A stretch of DNA of 27,601 nucleotides from Patescibacteria group bacterium (GCA_030916575.1 JAUPWJ010000059.1:1-27601); one strand, 5' to 3'. Positions 1 to 8,377 are shown, numbered from the stretch's first letter. Translations and numbers: made by a program. Notes: a model not told the origin generated them from the sequence alone.

Positions 1-651
1 GTAGCTGCTATACCTAGGAATGTTGCTGAGAACTATCTTTCAATTTTTAAAAATTCTTCAATATCAGTTCAATCTTTTGAATTAGAAGCTCAAGCAATTT
101 CTAGAGCAGTTAACAAAAAAGGTGACGAGGATACGTATATGATTGTTGATTTTGGAGAAAAAAGAACAGGAATATTTATTGTATCTTCTGGTGTGGTTAT
201 GTTTGCCTCAACTTTAGACTTTGGAGGTTTAACACTTTCAAATATGGTTATGAAAAGTTTCAATCTCAGTTTTGCTGAGGCTGAAAAAATGAAACAACAG
301 TATGGATTACAAAGAAATTTAGAAAATAAAGAAATATTTGCAGTTCTTTTAAATGGTGTTTCAATTTTACGAGATGAAATTTCAAAACATTTTTTATATT
401 GGCATACACATAAAGATGAAGAGGGTAACAGTAATTCTACTATTAAAAAAATAATTTTATGTGGTGGGGATTCAAATCTAATAGGTTTTTCTGATTACCT
501 TTCTGTTAGCATGAAAAGCAAAGTAGAGATAGCTAATGTTTGGTCTAACATAATGAGTACACAAGACTATATTCCAGATATAAGTTTAAGTAAATCACTT
601 TCTTATGCTACTGCCTTAGGTTTAGCATTGGGTGACTTCGAACATGATTAA
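1..651 (+). CDS. pilM: Type IV pilus assembly protein PilM, 5' partial
   Basis: The reading frame is open from base 1, so the gene begins upstream of the window and only the C-terminal 216 residues are present. PilM is an actin-like cytoplasmic ATPase that docks on the N-terminus of PilN at the inner membrane. An IPRNVAENY segment and, at about residue 47 of the fragment, MIVDFGEKRTGIFIV match the second half of the actin-like fold, where an Asp-Phe/Ile-Gly motif contacts phosphate. The later ILCGGDSNLIGFSDYL resembles the adenosine-binding GG motif. The stop overlaps the start of the next gene, and PilN- and PilO-like proteins follow, which supports the call. An ATG at 139 is internal and is not the real start. 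Confidence 0.85.
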   Translation, partial: VAAIPRNVAENYLSIFKNSSISVQSFELEAQAISRAVNKKGDEDTYMIVDFGEKRTGIFIVSSGVVMFASTLDFGGLTLSNMVMKSFNLSFAEAEKMKQQYGLQRNLENKEIFAVLLNGVSILRDEISKHFLYWHTHKDEEGNSNSTIKKIILCGGDSNLIGFSDYLSVSMKSKVEIANVWSNIMSTQDYIPDISLSKSLSYATALGLALGDFEHD

Positions 652-1186
652 TTTAATTCCAATTGAAGAAAAGAAAAAAATGGTCAAAGATTTTTATCTT
701 AGATTTATTATAGTTTCTTTAATTACTTTGGGTTTTGTAGTATTAATTGCATCTGTGACATTGCTTCCTTCCTATTTCTTCGTTTCCGCTAAAGAAGGTG
801 TAATAAAAAGTAAAATTGAAAATCAAAAAAGCATTCCTTTGTCTACTCCAGATATCGAGACCTCTACCGCAGTCTCAAGTATAAATAAAAGGCTTCAAAT
901 TATGGAAAGTGCAAAACAGAATAAATTTTTCGTAACACAAAAAGTTATTAATGAAATTCTTATTAAGAAAATACCAGAGATTAAAATAAATCAAATTACT
1001 TATGAAGGTAACTCAGTAGATGGTAAAAAGATACAAATCAGTGGCTCTGCACCTTCTCGTGAAAAGTTGTTACTTTTTCGTCTAGCATTAGAAGATAATC
1101 CAGCTTTTAAGAAAGTTGACTTACCAATTTCAAATTTTGTAAAGGGCGCAGATATTAATTTTTTTATTACGCTTTTAGCTTCATAA
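644..1186 (+). CDS. pilN: PilN-like type IV pilus inner-membrane protein
   Basis: 180 residues. The ATG at 644 is chosen over an in-frame GTG at 632 because the protein then starts MINLIPIEEKKK, close to the conserved PilN N-terminus that binds PilM (typically INLLP). It overlaps the pilM stop by 8 nt, suggesting translational coupling. One membrane segment lies near residues 20-45, followed by a periplasmic or extracytoplasmic region with a predicted coiled or ferredoxin-like part. Family role: PilN and PilO form an inner-membrane alignment complex for the pilus machine. Sequence divergence is high; the call rests on the N-terminal motif, topology and order pilM-pilN-pilO. Confidence 0.8.
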   Translation: MINLIPIEEKKKMVKDFYLRFIIVSLITLGFVVLIASVTLLPSYFFVSAKEGVIKSKIENQKSIPLSTPDIETSTAVSSINKRLQIMESAKQNKFFVTQKVINEILIKKIPEIKINQITYEGNSVDGKKIQISGSAPSREKLLLFRLALEDNPAFKKVDLPISNFVKGADINFFITLLAS

Positions 1187-1187
1187 T

Positions 1188-1721
1188 ATGAAAAATATTA
1201 AAAATAAATTAAAACATTTCCCACTTGTATTTTCTATAATATTTTTTATATTTTCCTGTATTATCTTTGTTTTTTTACATAAAGAAGTAAATAAAAAACA
1301 AAAGGTCGCGCAAGAAATTGAAGTAGAATGGGGAAAAGAGGAGTATGGAAGAAATAACTTTAAAAAATTAGAGTTGGTTTTAAAGGAAACCGAGGAGGGC
1401 AGAACTTTAATTGAAGAACATTTTGTTTATAGCTCCGATATAGTCCCTTTTCTAGATATGATTGAAGAGCTGGCTCCGAAAGTTGGAGTCGATGTAAAAG
1501 TTTCTCTTATTGATATATCTAAAGACAATACTACCTTTACTGTTGATTTAAATTCTGAAGGTTCATTTGATAATATTTATAATTTTATTTCTTTATTAGA
1601 AAATAATTTCTACGAAATAGAATTTTTAAAAATAGATATGAAAAAAGAAGGGGAGGATTTGGATGGTATAAATAAATGGCGAGGGGCTATAAAGATAAAA
1701 GTATTAAGTTTTATTCCTTAA
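1188..1721 (+). CDS. pilO: PilO-like pilus assembly protein
   Basis: 177 residues with a short basic N-terminus, a single hydrophobic segment at about residues 12-30, a charged linker rich in Lys/Glu that is likely coiled coil, and a C-terminal alpha/beta domain. This matches PilO architecture: a bitopic protein with a ferredoxin-like domain that pairs with PilN. It starts 1 nt after the pilN stop with no Shine-Dalgarno sequence. Similarity is by architecture and gene order rather than strong motifs, so the family assignment is less certain than for PilM. Confidence 0.7.
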   Translation: MKNIKNKLKHFPLVFSIIFFIFSCIIFVFLHKEVNKKQKVAQEIEVEWGKEEYGRNNFKKLELVLKETEEGRTLIEEHFVYSSDIVPFLDMIEELAPKVGVDVKVSLIDISKDNTTFTVDLNSEGSFDNIYNFISLLENNFYEIEFLKIDMKKEGEDLDGINKWRGAIKIKVLSFIP

Positions 1722-1724
1722 TAT

Positions 1725-2033
1725 ATGAAAATTAAATTTCCAAAAATAAAAAAAGTATTTAAAAAACAAGATTTTACTGTTTACCCTGGATTTTATTGGA
1801 AAATACTTCTGGCCGTATCTTTTATATTAATGTTAGCTTCTTTTTTATTAAGTTTTTTAGTTTTTCTAAAAATAAATAAAGAAACTATCGTTTCTCCTGA
1901 AGAATTGGATTTGCAAATTCAAACTGTAAAGCATGAAAGAATTGATAATGCATTAAAATACTTTAAAGAACGAGAAGAAAAGACAAACGAAATTTTAAAT
2001 TCACCAGCTATTGTTATTGACCCATCGCTTTAA
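1725..2033 (+). CDS. Small single-pass membrane protein of the pilus cluster
   Basis: 102 residues: a very basic N-terminus (MKIKFPKIKKVFKKQ), one membrane segment at about residues 26-50, then a charged helical tail ending in a Pro-containing stretch. I do not recognise the family. It starts 3 nt after the pilO stop and ends the cluster just before the tRNA genes, so it is probably cotranscribed with pilM/N/O and may be an accessory pilus component occupying the place of a PilP-like protein. There is no lipobox, so a PilP lipoprotein call is not supported. Confidence 0.6.
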   Translation: MKIKFPKIKKVFKKQDFTVYPGFYWKILLAVSFILMLASFLLSFLVFLKINKETIVSPEELDLQIQTVKHERIDNALKYFKEREEKTNEILNSPAIVIDPSL

Positions 2034-2078
2034 AAATGGTAATTTAAGACATACACAATATGTGTACTTAGCTGTTTT

Positions 2079-2151
2079 GCGCGCTTAGCTCAGTTGGTAG
2101 AGCGCTTCATTTACACTGAAGATGTCGGGGGTTCGAGTCCCTCAGCGCGCA
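2079..2151 (+). tRNA. tRNA-Val (anticodon UAC)
   Basis: Complete cloverleaf: acceptor GCGCGCT pairs with AGCGCGC, D-arm GCTC/GAGC, anticodon stem CTTCA/TGAAG with loop TTTACAC (anticodon TAC), and T-arm GGGGG TTCGAGT CCCTC. The discriminator is A at 2151. CCA is not encoded (the DNA continues C-A-A), so it must be added by the CCA enzyme. It lies 17 nt upstream of tRNA-Arg, probably in one transcript. Confidence 0.96.
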
Positions 2152-2152
2152 C

Positions 2153-2166
2153 AAGCGAGTTCGCTT
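2153..2166 (+). other. Hairpin in the spacer between two tRNAs
   Basis: AAGCG (2153-2157) pairs with CGCTT (2162-2166) around an AGTT loop, filling almost the whole spacer. There is no T-tract, so it is not a terminator. A processing hairpin is one possibility. Confidence 0.35.
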
Positions 2167-2168
2167 AT

Positions 2169-2240
2169 GCCTTCGTAGTTCAATGGATAGAACAGGGCTC
2201 TTCTAAGGCCTTGATGTAGGTTCGATTCCTACCGAAGGCA
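2169..2240 (+). tRNA. tRNA-Arg (anticodon UCU)
   Basis: Acceptor GCCTTCG pairs with CGAAGGC, D-arm GTTC/GAAC, anticodon stem GGGCT/GGCCT with loop CTTCTAA (anticodon TCT, reading AGA/AGG), and T-arm GTAGG TTCGATT CCTAC. The discriminator is A at 2240 and no CCA is encoded. The next gene starts at 2244, only 3 nt after the mature tRNA end. Confidence 0.96.
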
Positions 2241-2243
2241 CAA

Positions 2244-2960
2244 ATGAAAATCAAAATCCTATATGAAGATTCAAATATTCTTGTTATAGACAAGCCTTCT
2301 GGTATTGTTGTTCATCCAGATGGACGCACTAAAGAGCGTACAATCTCTGATTGGGTAATAGAAAATTATCCAAAGTTAAAAGGGGTAGGAGAGCCAATTA
2401 CTTTTGATGGGCAAGAATTAGACCGCCCAGGTATCGTTCATAGGCTAGACCGAGAGACTTCGGGTGTTTTAGTAATAGTAAAAAATGCTAAAGCTTTTGC
2501 GCATTTTAAAAAGCAATTTATGGATAGACAAGTAAAAAAAGTTTATCACGCATTTGTCTCTGGTTTTTTAAAAAATGATTATGGAGTAATAAATAAACCC
2601 ATTGGTAGAAGTCCGTCGGATTTTCGACGTAGACTTGCTGGTAGAGGTGCAAGAGGAGAGCTTCGTGAAGCCATTACAGAATACAAAGTCTTGAAAAGAT
2701 TTACAGACGAAAATGGTGAGAAATTTAGCTATATTGAAGTAATGCCTAAAACAGGACGTACACATCAGATTCGTGTTCACATGAAATTTCTCAGCCATCC
2801 TGTGGCTTGTGATAAATTATATGCTCCTAAAAATCCTTGTCCGGCAGGTTTGTCTCGCATGGCTTTACATGCTAGCTCGATTGAGTTTAAAGACTTAAAG
2901 AATAAAGTAATAAAGATAGAATCACCTCTACCATTAGAATTTAAAAAAGTATTAAGTTAA
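2244..2960 (+). CDS. RluA/RluD-family pseudouridine synthase
   Basis: 238 residues. It isomerises uridines in rRNA or tRNA. The signature HRLDRETSG lies at residues 66-74 with catalytic Asp69; the ILYEDSNILVIDKPSG opening and the C-terminal TGRTHQIRVH motif complete the RluA-family catalytic domain. There is no N-terminal S4 domain, unlike E. coli RluD, so this is a single-domain form and the target site cannot be assigned. The ATG is 3 nt after tRNA-Arg and has no Shine-Dalgarno; the gene is probably cotranscribed with the tRNAs and released by tRNA 3' processing with an almost leaderless 5' end. Confidence 0.9.
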   Translation: MKIKILYEDSNILVIDKPSGIVVHPDGRTKERTISDWVIENYPKLKGVGEPITFDGQELDRPGIVHRLDRETSGVLVIVKNAKAFAHFKKQFMDRQVKKVYHAFVSGFLKNDYGVINKPIGRSPSDFRRRLAGRGARGELREAITEYKVLKRFTDENGEKFSYIEVMPKTGRTHQIRVHMKFLSHPVACDKLYAPKNPCPAGLSRMALHASSIEFKDLKNKVIKIESPLPLEFKKVLS

Positions 2961-2994
2961 AATTACTAAATTAGCATAGAGTCCTAACTTTTGT

Positions 2995-3000
2995 TATATT
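2995..3000 (+). promoter_or_regulatory. -10 element of a leaderless glmS promoter
   Basis: TATATT ends 7 nt before the glmS ATG at 3008, so the transcript should start at or next to the start codon. There is no clear -35 and no Shine-Dalgarno. Confidence 0.6.
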
Positions 3001-3007
3001 TTAATAC

Positions 3008-4846
3008 ATGTGTGGAATAGTTGGATACATTGGAAAAAGAGAGGCTTGGCCAATCCTAATCAAAGGGTTAGAGCGTTTAGAGTACCGCGGATATGATTCT
3101 GCCGGTGTTGCTTTAATGCAAAAAGATTCTCTTTTAGTTTACAAAAAGAAGGGAAAGGTCTCTGAACTTAAAAACTTTGTCGGAGATAAAAACGTTATTT
3201 CAGGTGTCGGTATCGCTCATACTCGCTGGGCTACACACGGTGAACCCTCTGATGTAAATGCTCATCCACAAAAATCAAATAGTGGTGAAATTGCAGTTGT
3301 CCATAATGGCATCATTGAAAATTATCTTTCTATAAAAAAAGCTTTAATTGAAAAAGGTTATCACTTTGAAAGTGCTACCGACACAGAAGTGTTAGCAAAT
3401 TTAATTGAAGATATTAAAAAAAATACACATTCTAATTTAGACGAAGCAGTTCGTTTTGCTTTGCAAGAAGCAGTGGGAGCTTATGCTATAGCGGTGCTAT
3501 CAGCTGATGAACCAAATACCATCATTGTTGCCAAGAATGGTAGTCCTGTGGTTATTGGTATTGGAGATCAAGAATATTTTATTGCTTCAGACGCTACACC
3601 TATTATTGAGTATACTGATAAAGTTATATATTTAGATGATTTAGAAATGGCCATCATAAAAGATGGTAATTTGACTGTTAAAACAATAAAAAATGAAATA
3701 AAAAATCCTTATATTCAAAAGTTGGAAATGAAAATAGAAGAATTAGAAAAAGGGGGTTTTCCGCATTTTATGTTAAAAGAAATTTATGAACAACCAAGGT
3801 CTATTAGAGATTCAATGCGTGGCAGAATAAATATACAAGATGGTTTGGTTAAATTAGGAGGAATAGAAAAATACGAAGATAAACTATTAAATGCAAAAAG
3901 AATAATAATACTTGCTTGTGGGACTTCTTGGCATGCAGGGTTGGAGGCAAAATATTTTTTTGAAGAATTAGCCAAAGTTCCTGTATATGTAGAACATGCC
4001 TCTGAATTTCGCTATAGAAGTCCAGTTATTTACGATAATGATTTAGTTATTGCCATATCTCAATCAGGTGAAACAGCGGATACGTTGGCAGCCTTAAATT
4101 TAGCTAAAGAAAAAGGAGCAACAGTTTTTGGTGTGTGTAATGTTGTGGGTTCTTCTATTCCAAGGGCAACCCACGCAGGCTCTTATACTCACGCTGGTCC
4201 TGAAATAGGTGTTGCTTCCACGAAAGCTTTTACTGCACAAATGACAGTCTTACTTCTAATGTGTTTATTTTTAGCATCTTCTAAGGGGGAGCTTAGTAAA
4301 AAACAAATGCAAGATATACTATCCGAACTTGATGGAATTCCAGAAAAAATTGAGAAAGCATTAAAGACAAATGAAGAGATAAAAAAAATAGCTTTAAAGC
4401 TCAAAGACGCAGAAAATTTTATTTATTTAGGTCGTGGTTATGGCTTTCCACTAGCCTTAGAAGGTGCTTTAAAATTAAAAGAAATTTCTTATATTCATGC
4501 TGAAGGATGTCCAGCTGGTGAAATGAAGCATGGACCAATTGCTCTAGTAGATGAAAATATGCCTGTTGTTTTTATAGCAAATAAAGGAAATTCTTATGAA
4601 AAATTGATTAGTAATATGATGGAAGTGAAAGCAAGAAAAGGTATTATTATTGCTATAATAAGTGAGGGTGATACACATGTAAAAGAAATTGCTGATTTCG
4701 TAATAGAAATACCAGAAACTTCAGATGTCTTAATGCCTTTTGTAGCCTCTATCCCATTTCAACTTTTGGCTTATCATATAGCATTACTTCGAGGTTGCGA
4801 CATAGATAAACCTAGAAATTTAGCCAAGTCTGTAACTGTAGAATAA
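3008..4846 (+). CDS. glmS: Glutamine--fructose-6-phosphate aminotransferase
   Basis: 612 residues, the normal family length. It makes glucosamine-6-phosphate from fructose-6-phosphate and glutamine, the first step toward UDP-GlcNAc and peptidoglycan. MCGIVGYIG places the nucleophile Cys2 of the class II glutaminase at the mature N-terminus. The glutaminase shows HTRWATHG and HNGIIENY motifs. Two SIS sugar-phosphate isomerase domains follow (GTSWHAG, SQSGETADT, and the C-terminal half), ending in the conserved KSVTVE tail. First gene of a four-gene operon with 2 nt to the next start. No glmS ribozyme or other long leader is present, since the promoter abuts the ATG. Confidence 0.97.
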   Translation: MCGIVGYIGKREAWPILIKGLERLEYRGYDSAGVALMQKDSLLVYKKKGKVSELKNFVGDKNVISGVGIAHTRWATHGEPSDVNAHPQKSNSGEIAVVHNGIIENYLSIKKALIEKGYHFESATDTEVLANLIEDIKKNTHSNLDEAVRFALQEAVGAYAIAVLSADEPNTIIVAKNGSPVVIGIGDQEYFIASDATPIIEYTDKVIYLDDLEMAIIKDGNLTVKTIKNEIKNPYIQKLEMKIEELEKGGFPHFMLKEIYEQPRSIRDSMRGRINIQDGLVKLGGIEKYEDKLLNAKRIIILACGTSWHAGLEAKYFFEELAKVPVYVEHASEFRYRSPVIYDNDLVIAISQSGETADTLAALNLAKEKGATVFGVCNVVGSSIPRATHAGSYTHAGPEIGVASTKAFTAQMTVLLLMCLFLASSKGELSKKQMQDILSELDGIPEKIEKALKTNEEIKKIALKLKDAENFIYLGRGYGFPLALEGALKLKEISYIHAEGCPAGEMKHGPIALVDENMPVVFIANKGNSYEKLISNMMEVKARKGIIIAIISEGDTHVKEIADFVIEIPETSDVLMPFVASIPFQLLAYHIALLRGCDIDKPRNLAKSVTVE

Positions 4847-4848
4847 AT

Positions 4849-5676
4849 ATGAAAAATAAAAGTATTTTTAAAAAAGAAAACAATAATAAAGATTATGACA
4901 AGTTTGTAAAACTTATTCTTTCAAATAAAAAAGATTTAAAAGAAAAATTACCAGAGCTTATTAAAGGCAAAAAAGAAATTCAAAAAGGTGTCTACGTGGG
5001 TAGTGGTGTTTTATTAGAACCCAACATATTTTTTGATACCGGAGAAGGCGAAATCGTATTAGGTGAGAATACAAAAGTAAAAGCCAATACAATTCTTCGC
5101 GGTCCATTAATAATTGGTAAAAATTGTGTAATAAATAGTTTTGCAGAAATATCTCATTCTCAAATTGGAGACGTGTGTAAAATTGGGGGAGAAGTAGAAG
5201 AATCTATAATACAAAGTTATTCCAATAAACAACATTATGGATTTTTAGGACATAGTTACATTGGGTCTTGGGTAAATATTGGCGGAGGGACCAATGTCTC
5301 AAATTTAAAAAATACTTATAGTAATATAAAAGTAAATGGAGTAGACACAAGTAGTGTTTTTATGGGTTGTATTATGGGGGATTACTGTAAAACAGCTATA
5401 AATACTTCAATTTTTTGTGGTAAAGTTATAGGAGAGTCTTCACATTTATATGGCATAGTCAGTCAAGATGTTCCAGCTTTTGTAAGTTATGTTGGGCCTG
5501 GTAAAATGTATGAATTGCCTTTAGAAATTGCAGAAAGAATTCAAAAAACAATGATGAAAAGAAGAGGATTGGAGTTTACTGCCAAAGATAGTGAAAATTT
5601 TAAAAAACTTTTTAAGGAAACTATCTCTGATAGAAAAAAGGCAAAAGCAAAAAAAGGAAAATTATCATTTAATTAA
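4849..5676 (+). CDS. GlmU-like left-handed beta-helix acetyltransferase
   Basis: 275 residues. It has an N-terminal helical part of about 45 residues, then hexapeptide repeats forming a left-handed beta helix (about 47-205) and a basic helical C-terminus. KQHYGFLGHSYIGSWVNIG (127-145) matches the GlmU-like acetyltransferase core, with His129 where the E. coli GlmU catalytic His lies. The uridylyltransferase half of GlmU is absent. Family knowledge suggests CoA-dependent N-acetylation of an aminosugar phosphate; its place right after glmS suggests glucosamine-1-phosphate as substrate (inference). A separate nucleotidyltransferase would then be needed elsewhere. Spacing of 2 nt after glmS indicates one operon. 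Confidence 0.8.
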   Translation: MKNKSIFKKENNNKDYDKFVKLILSNKKDLKEKLPELIKGKKEIQKGVYVGSGVLLEPNIFFDTGEGEIVLGENTKVKANTILRGPLIIGKNCVINSFAEISHSQIGDVCKIGGEVEESIIQSYSNKQHYGFLGHSYIGSWVNIGGGTNVSNLKNTYSNIKVNGVDTSSVFMGCIMGDYCKTAINTSIFCGKVIGESSHLYGIVSQDVPAFVSYVGPGKMYELPLEIAERIQKTMMKRRGLEFTAKDSENFKKLFKETISDRKKAKAKKGKLSFN

Positions 5677-5690
5677 TATATATAAATATT

Positions 5691-6635
5691 ATGGATAAAA
5701 TTTTAATTATAGGAGCATGTGGACAAATAGGAGGGGAGTTGACATTAGCTTTACGTAAAAAATATGGCAATGATATTGTCATAGCTTCAGACATTCGTGA
5801 AGAAGCGGAAATACTAAAAGGTACAGGCCCGTATGTAGTATTGGATGCAAATGATGCAACAGCCACCCGCGCACTTGTGAAAAAGGAAAATATAAAAACT
5901 ATTTATCTTTTAGCAGCACTACTTTCAGCTACAGGAGAGAAAAATCCAAAACTTTGTTGGGATTTAAATATGGGAAGTTTAAGACAAGTGTTAGACCTTG
6001 GCGTAGAAGAAAAAATAAAAATATTTTGGCCTAGCTCCATAGCGGTATTTGGGAAAACTACTCCGAGAGACAATACTCCACAGAAAACAATTATAGAACC
6101 TACTACTATGTATGGTATTACAAAATATGCAGGGGAGATGCTTTGTGAATATTATAATAAGAAATTTGGTTTAGATGTGAGAAGTGTGCGTTACCCAGGG
6201 CTTATAAGTTGGAAGAGTGAACCAGGTGGAGGGACCACTGACTATGCTGTAGAAATATTTTATGAAGCAATAAAAAAAGGTGAGTATAATTGTTTCTTAT
6301 CTGAAAATACTTACCTTCCAATGATGTATATGGATGATGCTATACGAGCTACGATAGATATAATGGAAGCACCCAGAGAGAATATAAAAACTAGTATGGG
6401 GTATAATTTATCTGCAATTTCTTTTTCTCCGAAAGAGATTGCGGAAGAGATAAAGAAACACATACTAAGTTTAACTATTTCTTATGCTCCAGATCATAGG
6501 CAAGCTATTGCCGACTCATGGCCAGCTAGCATTGATGATTCCACTGCTCGTCTTGATTGGGGCTGGAAACCCGAATTTGATTTATCAAAAATGACTGAAG
6601 TAATGTTGGTGAATTTAAAGGAAAAATTAAAGTAA
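5691..6635 (+). CDS. tdh: L-threonine 3-dehydrogenase, SDR type
   Basis: 314 residues with an N-terminal Rossmann motif GACGQIG (8-14), an SDR catalytic set (Ser115/Ser116, Tyr141 and Lys145 in YGITK) and the RYPGLISWKSEPGGGTTDYA segment typical of the epimerase-like, NAD-dependent threonine dehydrogenases. It oxidises L-threonine to 2-amino-3-oxobutyrate. The assignment is strongly helped by the next gene, kbl, which uses that product. It is not the zinc-dependent MDR-type Tdh of E. coli. A UDP-sugar epimerase is the main alternative, given the sugar genes upstream, but the kbl linkage and the GGGTTDYA segment favour Tdh. Confidence 0.85.
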   Translation: MDKILIIGACGQIGGELTLALRKKYGNDIVIASDIREEAEILKGTGPYVVLDANDATATRALVKKENIKTIYLLAALLSATGEKNPKLCWDLNMGSLRQVLDLGVEEKIKIFWPSSIAVFGKTTPRDNTPQKTIIEPTTMYGITKYAGEMLCEYYNKKFGLDVRSVRYPGLISWKSEPGGGTTDYAVEIFYEAIKKGEYNCFLSENTYLPMMYMDDAIRATIDIMEAPRENIKTSMGYNLSAISFSPKEIAEEIKKHILSLTISYAPDHRQAIADSWPASIDDSTARLDWGWKPEFDLSKMTEVMLVNLKEKLK

Positions 6636-6636
6636 T

Positions 6637-7866
6637 ATGTATACAAAAAAAATTACTGAAAGTATAAAAAAAGAATTAGAAAACCTGAAAGTTCAGGGGA
6701 AGTTTAAGGTTGAGCGGGAATTGGAAGGAGCACAGGGACCAGAAGTAGAAATTGGAGGGAAGAAATATTTAATGTTTGCGTCCAATAATTATTTAGGTCT
6801 CGCAAACAGTCCAGAGATTGTAAAAAGTGCTAAAGATGCCGTGGAGAAATATGGTTTTGGTCTTTCTTCTGTGCGTTTTATTTCCGGAACTGAAACATTA
6901 CATAAAGAATTAGAAAAGAAACTTTCTCATTTTTTAGGCACAGAAGACACTATTTTGTATTCTACAAACTTTATGTCTAACTTAGGTTTTTTTGCTAGCT
7001 TCACCAATGAAGCTTTTGGCGGAGACGGAAGTCATATAGATGCAATTTATAGTGATGAATTAAATCACGCTAGTATTATTGATGCATTTAAGCTTTGTAA
7101 AAAAGAAAACACTCAAAAAAGAATTTATCCTCATGGTGATGTTTCTGCATTAGAAAAGATGCTTGAAGAAGATAAAGATAAAAATTATCGTTTTAAAATA
7201 ATTGTGACAGATGGAGTATTTTCTATGGAAGGGTATTTAGCAGATTTGCCTAAAATAAAAGAATTGGCAGATAAACACGAAGCACTTTTATTTGTTGATG
7301 ACGCACATGCAGTGGGAGTACTTGGTAAAACTGGCGCGGGAACAGGAGAACATTTCGGTCTTCAAGGTCAAATTGATATTATTTCTGGAACTTTTGGTAA
7401 AGCATTAGGTGGTGCTGTGGGTGGATACGTCGCTGGACGGGCAGATATTGTAGAATTTCTCCGCCAAAAATCTCGTACCTATCTTTTCTCAAATTCTATT
7501 CCTCCATCCGTTGTTGTTGCTTCTATGAAAGCACTTGATTTATTAAATGAAAAACCAGAACTTTTAATAAAAGTTAAAGAGAATGCGAAATATTTTAGAG
7601 ATGGAGTGAAAAAACTCGGCTTTGAAGTTTTAGAAGGGGAACATCCGATAGTGCCGGTAATGTTAGGAGATGCAGGACTAACTCAAGAGTTTAGTAAAAA
7701 ACTTTTTGAGCATGGGCTCTATGTTATGGGTTTATGGTTTCCAGTTGTTCCTGAAGGTAAGGCCCGACTTCGTTTCCAAATCTCTGCAGGACATACAATA
7801 GAGCAAATCGACCAAGCTCTCTCTACTCTTTCTTTAGTCGGCAAAGAAATGGGTATTTTAAAATAA
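6637..7866 (+). CDS. kbl: Glycine C-acetyltransferase (2-amino-3-ketobutyrate CoA ligase)
   Basis: 409 residues, a PLP enzyme of the alpha-oxoamine synthase family. It splits 2-amino-3-oxobutyrate with CoA into glycine and acetyl-CoA. Visible features are SNNYLGLA (49-56), GFGLSSVRFISGT, LNHAS (142-146), DDAHAVGVLG (221-230) and the PLP lysine Lys255 in SGTFGKALGG. Related KAS enzymes (BioF, serine palmitoyltransferase) share this fold, but the tdh gene 1 nt upstream fixes the role. It is the last gene of the glmS operon; a weak AT hairpin (AATAAA/TTTATT) overlaps its end. Confidence 0.9.
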   Translation: MYTKKITESIKKELENLKVQGKFKVERELEGAQGPEVEIGGKKYLMFASNNYLGLANSPEIVKSAKDAVEKYGFGLSSVRFISGTETLHKELEKKLSHFLGTEDTILYSTNFMSNLGFFASFTNEAFGGDGSHIDAIYSDELNHASIIDAFKLCKKENTQKRIYPHGDVSALEKMLEEDKDKNYRFKIIVTDGVFSMEGYLADLPKIKELADKHEALLFVDDAHAVGVLGKTGAGTGEHFGLQGQIDIISGTFGKALGGAVGGYVAGRADIVEFLRQKSRTYLFSNSIPPSVVVASMKALDLLNEKPELLIKVKENAKYFRDGVKKLGFEVLEGEHPIVPVMLGDAGLTQEFSKKLFEHGLYVMGLWFPVVPEGKARLRFQISAGHTIEQIDQALSTLSLVGKEMGILK

Positions 7867-7881
7867 AGAGCTTTATTCCAT

Positions 7882-7910
7882 TTGCCATAGAAAAGTTTTT
7901 ATGCTAAAGT
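7882..7910 (+). promoter_or_regulatory. rplS promoter, leaderless
   Basis: TTGCCA (7882-7887), a 17-nt spacer ending in an extended TGC, and TAAAGT (7905-7910). The ATG at 7918 is 7 nt downstream, so the mRNA should begin almost at the start codon. An in-frame GTG at 7909 overlaps the -10 box and is ruled out as a start. Confidence 0.75.
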
Positions 7911-7917
7911 GTTTCCC

Positions 7918-8343
7918 ATGGCAACAAGTAAATTAATGGGTGCAATAAAATTCAGTCCGGTAGATATTGAGGCTCGCGCAAAGCTCGCTTTTCAATCTGG
8001 AGACACAGTAAAAGTATGGTCTAAAATATTGGATGAAAAAGGTAAATCCCGCCTTCAGGCTTTTGAAGGTATTGTATTGGCTCGAAAACACGGTAAAGAA
8101 GCAGGTGCTACTTTCACTGTAAGACGCGTAGCCTCCGGTGTGGGTGTTGAAAGAATTTTCCCATTATATTCCCCAATGATTGATAAAGTTGAAATCACTA
8201 AGAAATCCCGTGCTCGAAGAAGTAAATTGTATTATGTTCGTACAAAAGCTGTAAAAGATGTACGAAGAAAACTCCGCTCTGCTGTAAATTCTGCAGATGC
8301 ACAAGATGTAGAAGAAGAATCTACAGAAAAAACTGAAGAATAA
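7918..8343 (+). CDS. rplS: 50S ribosomal protein L19
   Basis: 141 residues. The core matches bL19: FQSGDTVKVWSKI, LQAFEGIVLARK, TFTVRRVASGVGVERIFPLYSP and the RARRSKLYYVR motif. bL19 sits at the 30S-50S interface. The C-terminus carries an acidic, low-complexity extension of about 20 residues rich in Glu, beyond the usual length near 115-120. The ATG at 7918 is chosen because the promoter -10 lies at 7905-7910. It is a single-gene unit with its own promoter and a strong terminator. Confidence 0.96.
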   Translation: MATSKLMGAIKFSPVDIEARAKLAFQSGDTVKVWSKILDEKGKSRLQAFEGIVLARKHGKEAGATFTVRRVASGVGVERIFPLYSPMIDKVEITKKSRARRSKLYYVRTKAVKDVRRKLRSAVNSADAQDVEEESTEKTEE

Positions 8344-8351
8344 AAATAACT

Positions 8352-8377
8352 AACCTAGGAAACTAGGTTTTTATTTT
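8352..8377 (+). terminator. Rho-independent terminator of rplS
   Basis: Seven-pair stem AACCTAG/CTAGGTT closed by a GAAA tetraloop and followed by a T-rich tract, starting 8 nt after the rplS stop. Confidence 0.9.

Noticed and set aside
4847..4860. glmS-type ribozyme or riboswitch near glmS
   Set aside because: The promoter -10 is 7 nt before the glmS ATG, leaving no leader for a ribozyme, and no such fold is seen after the gene.
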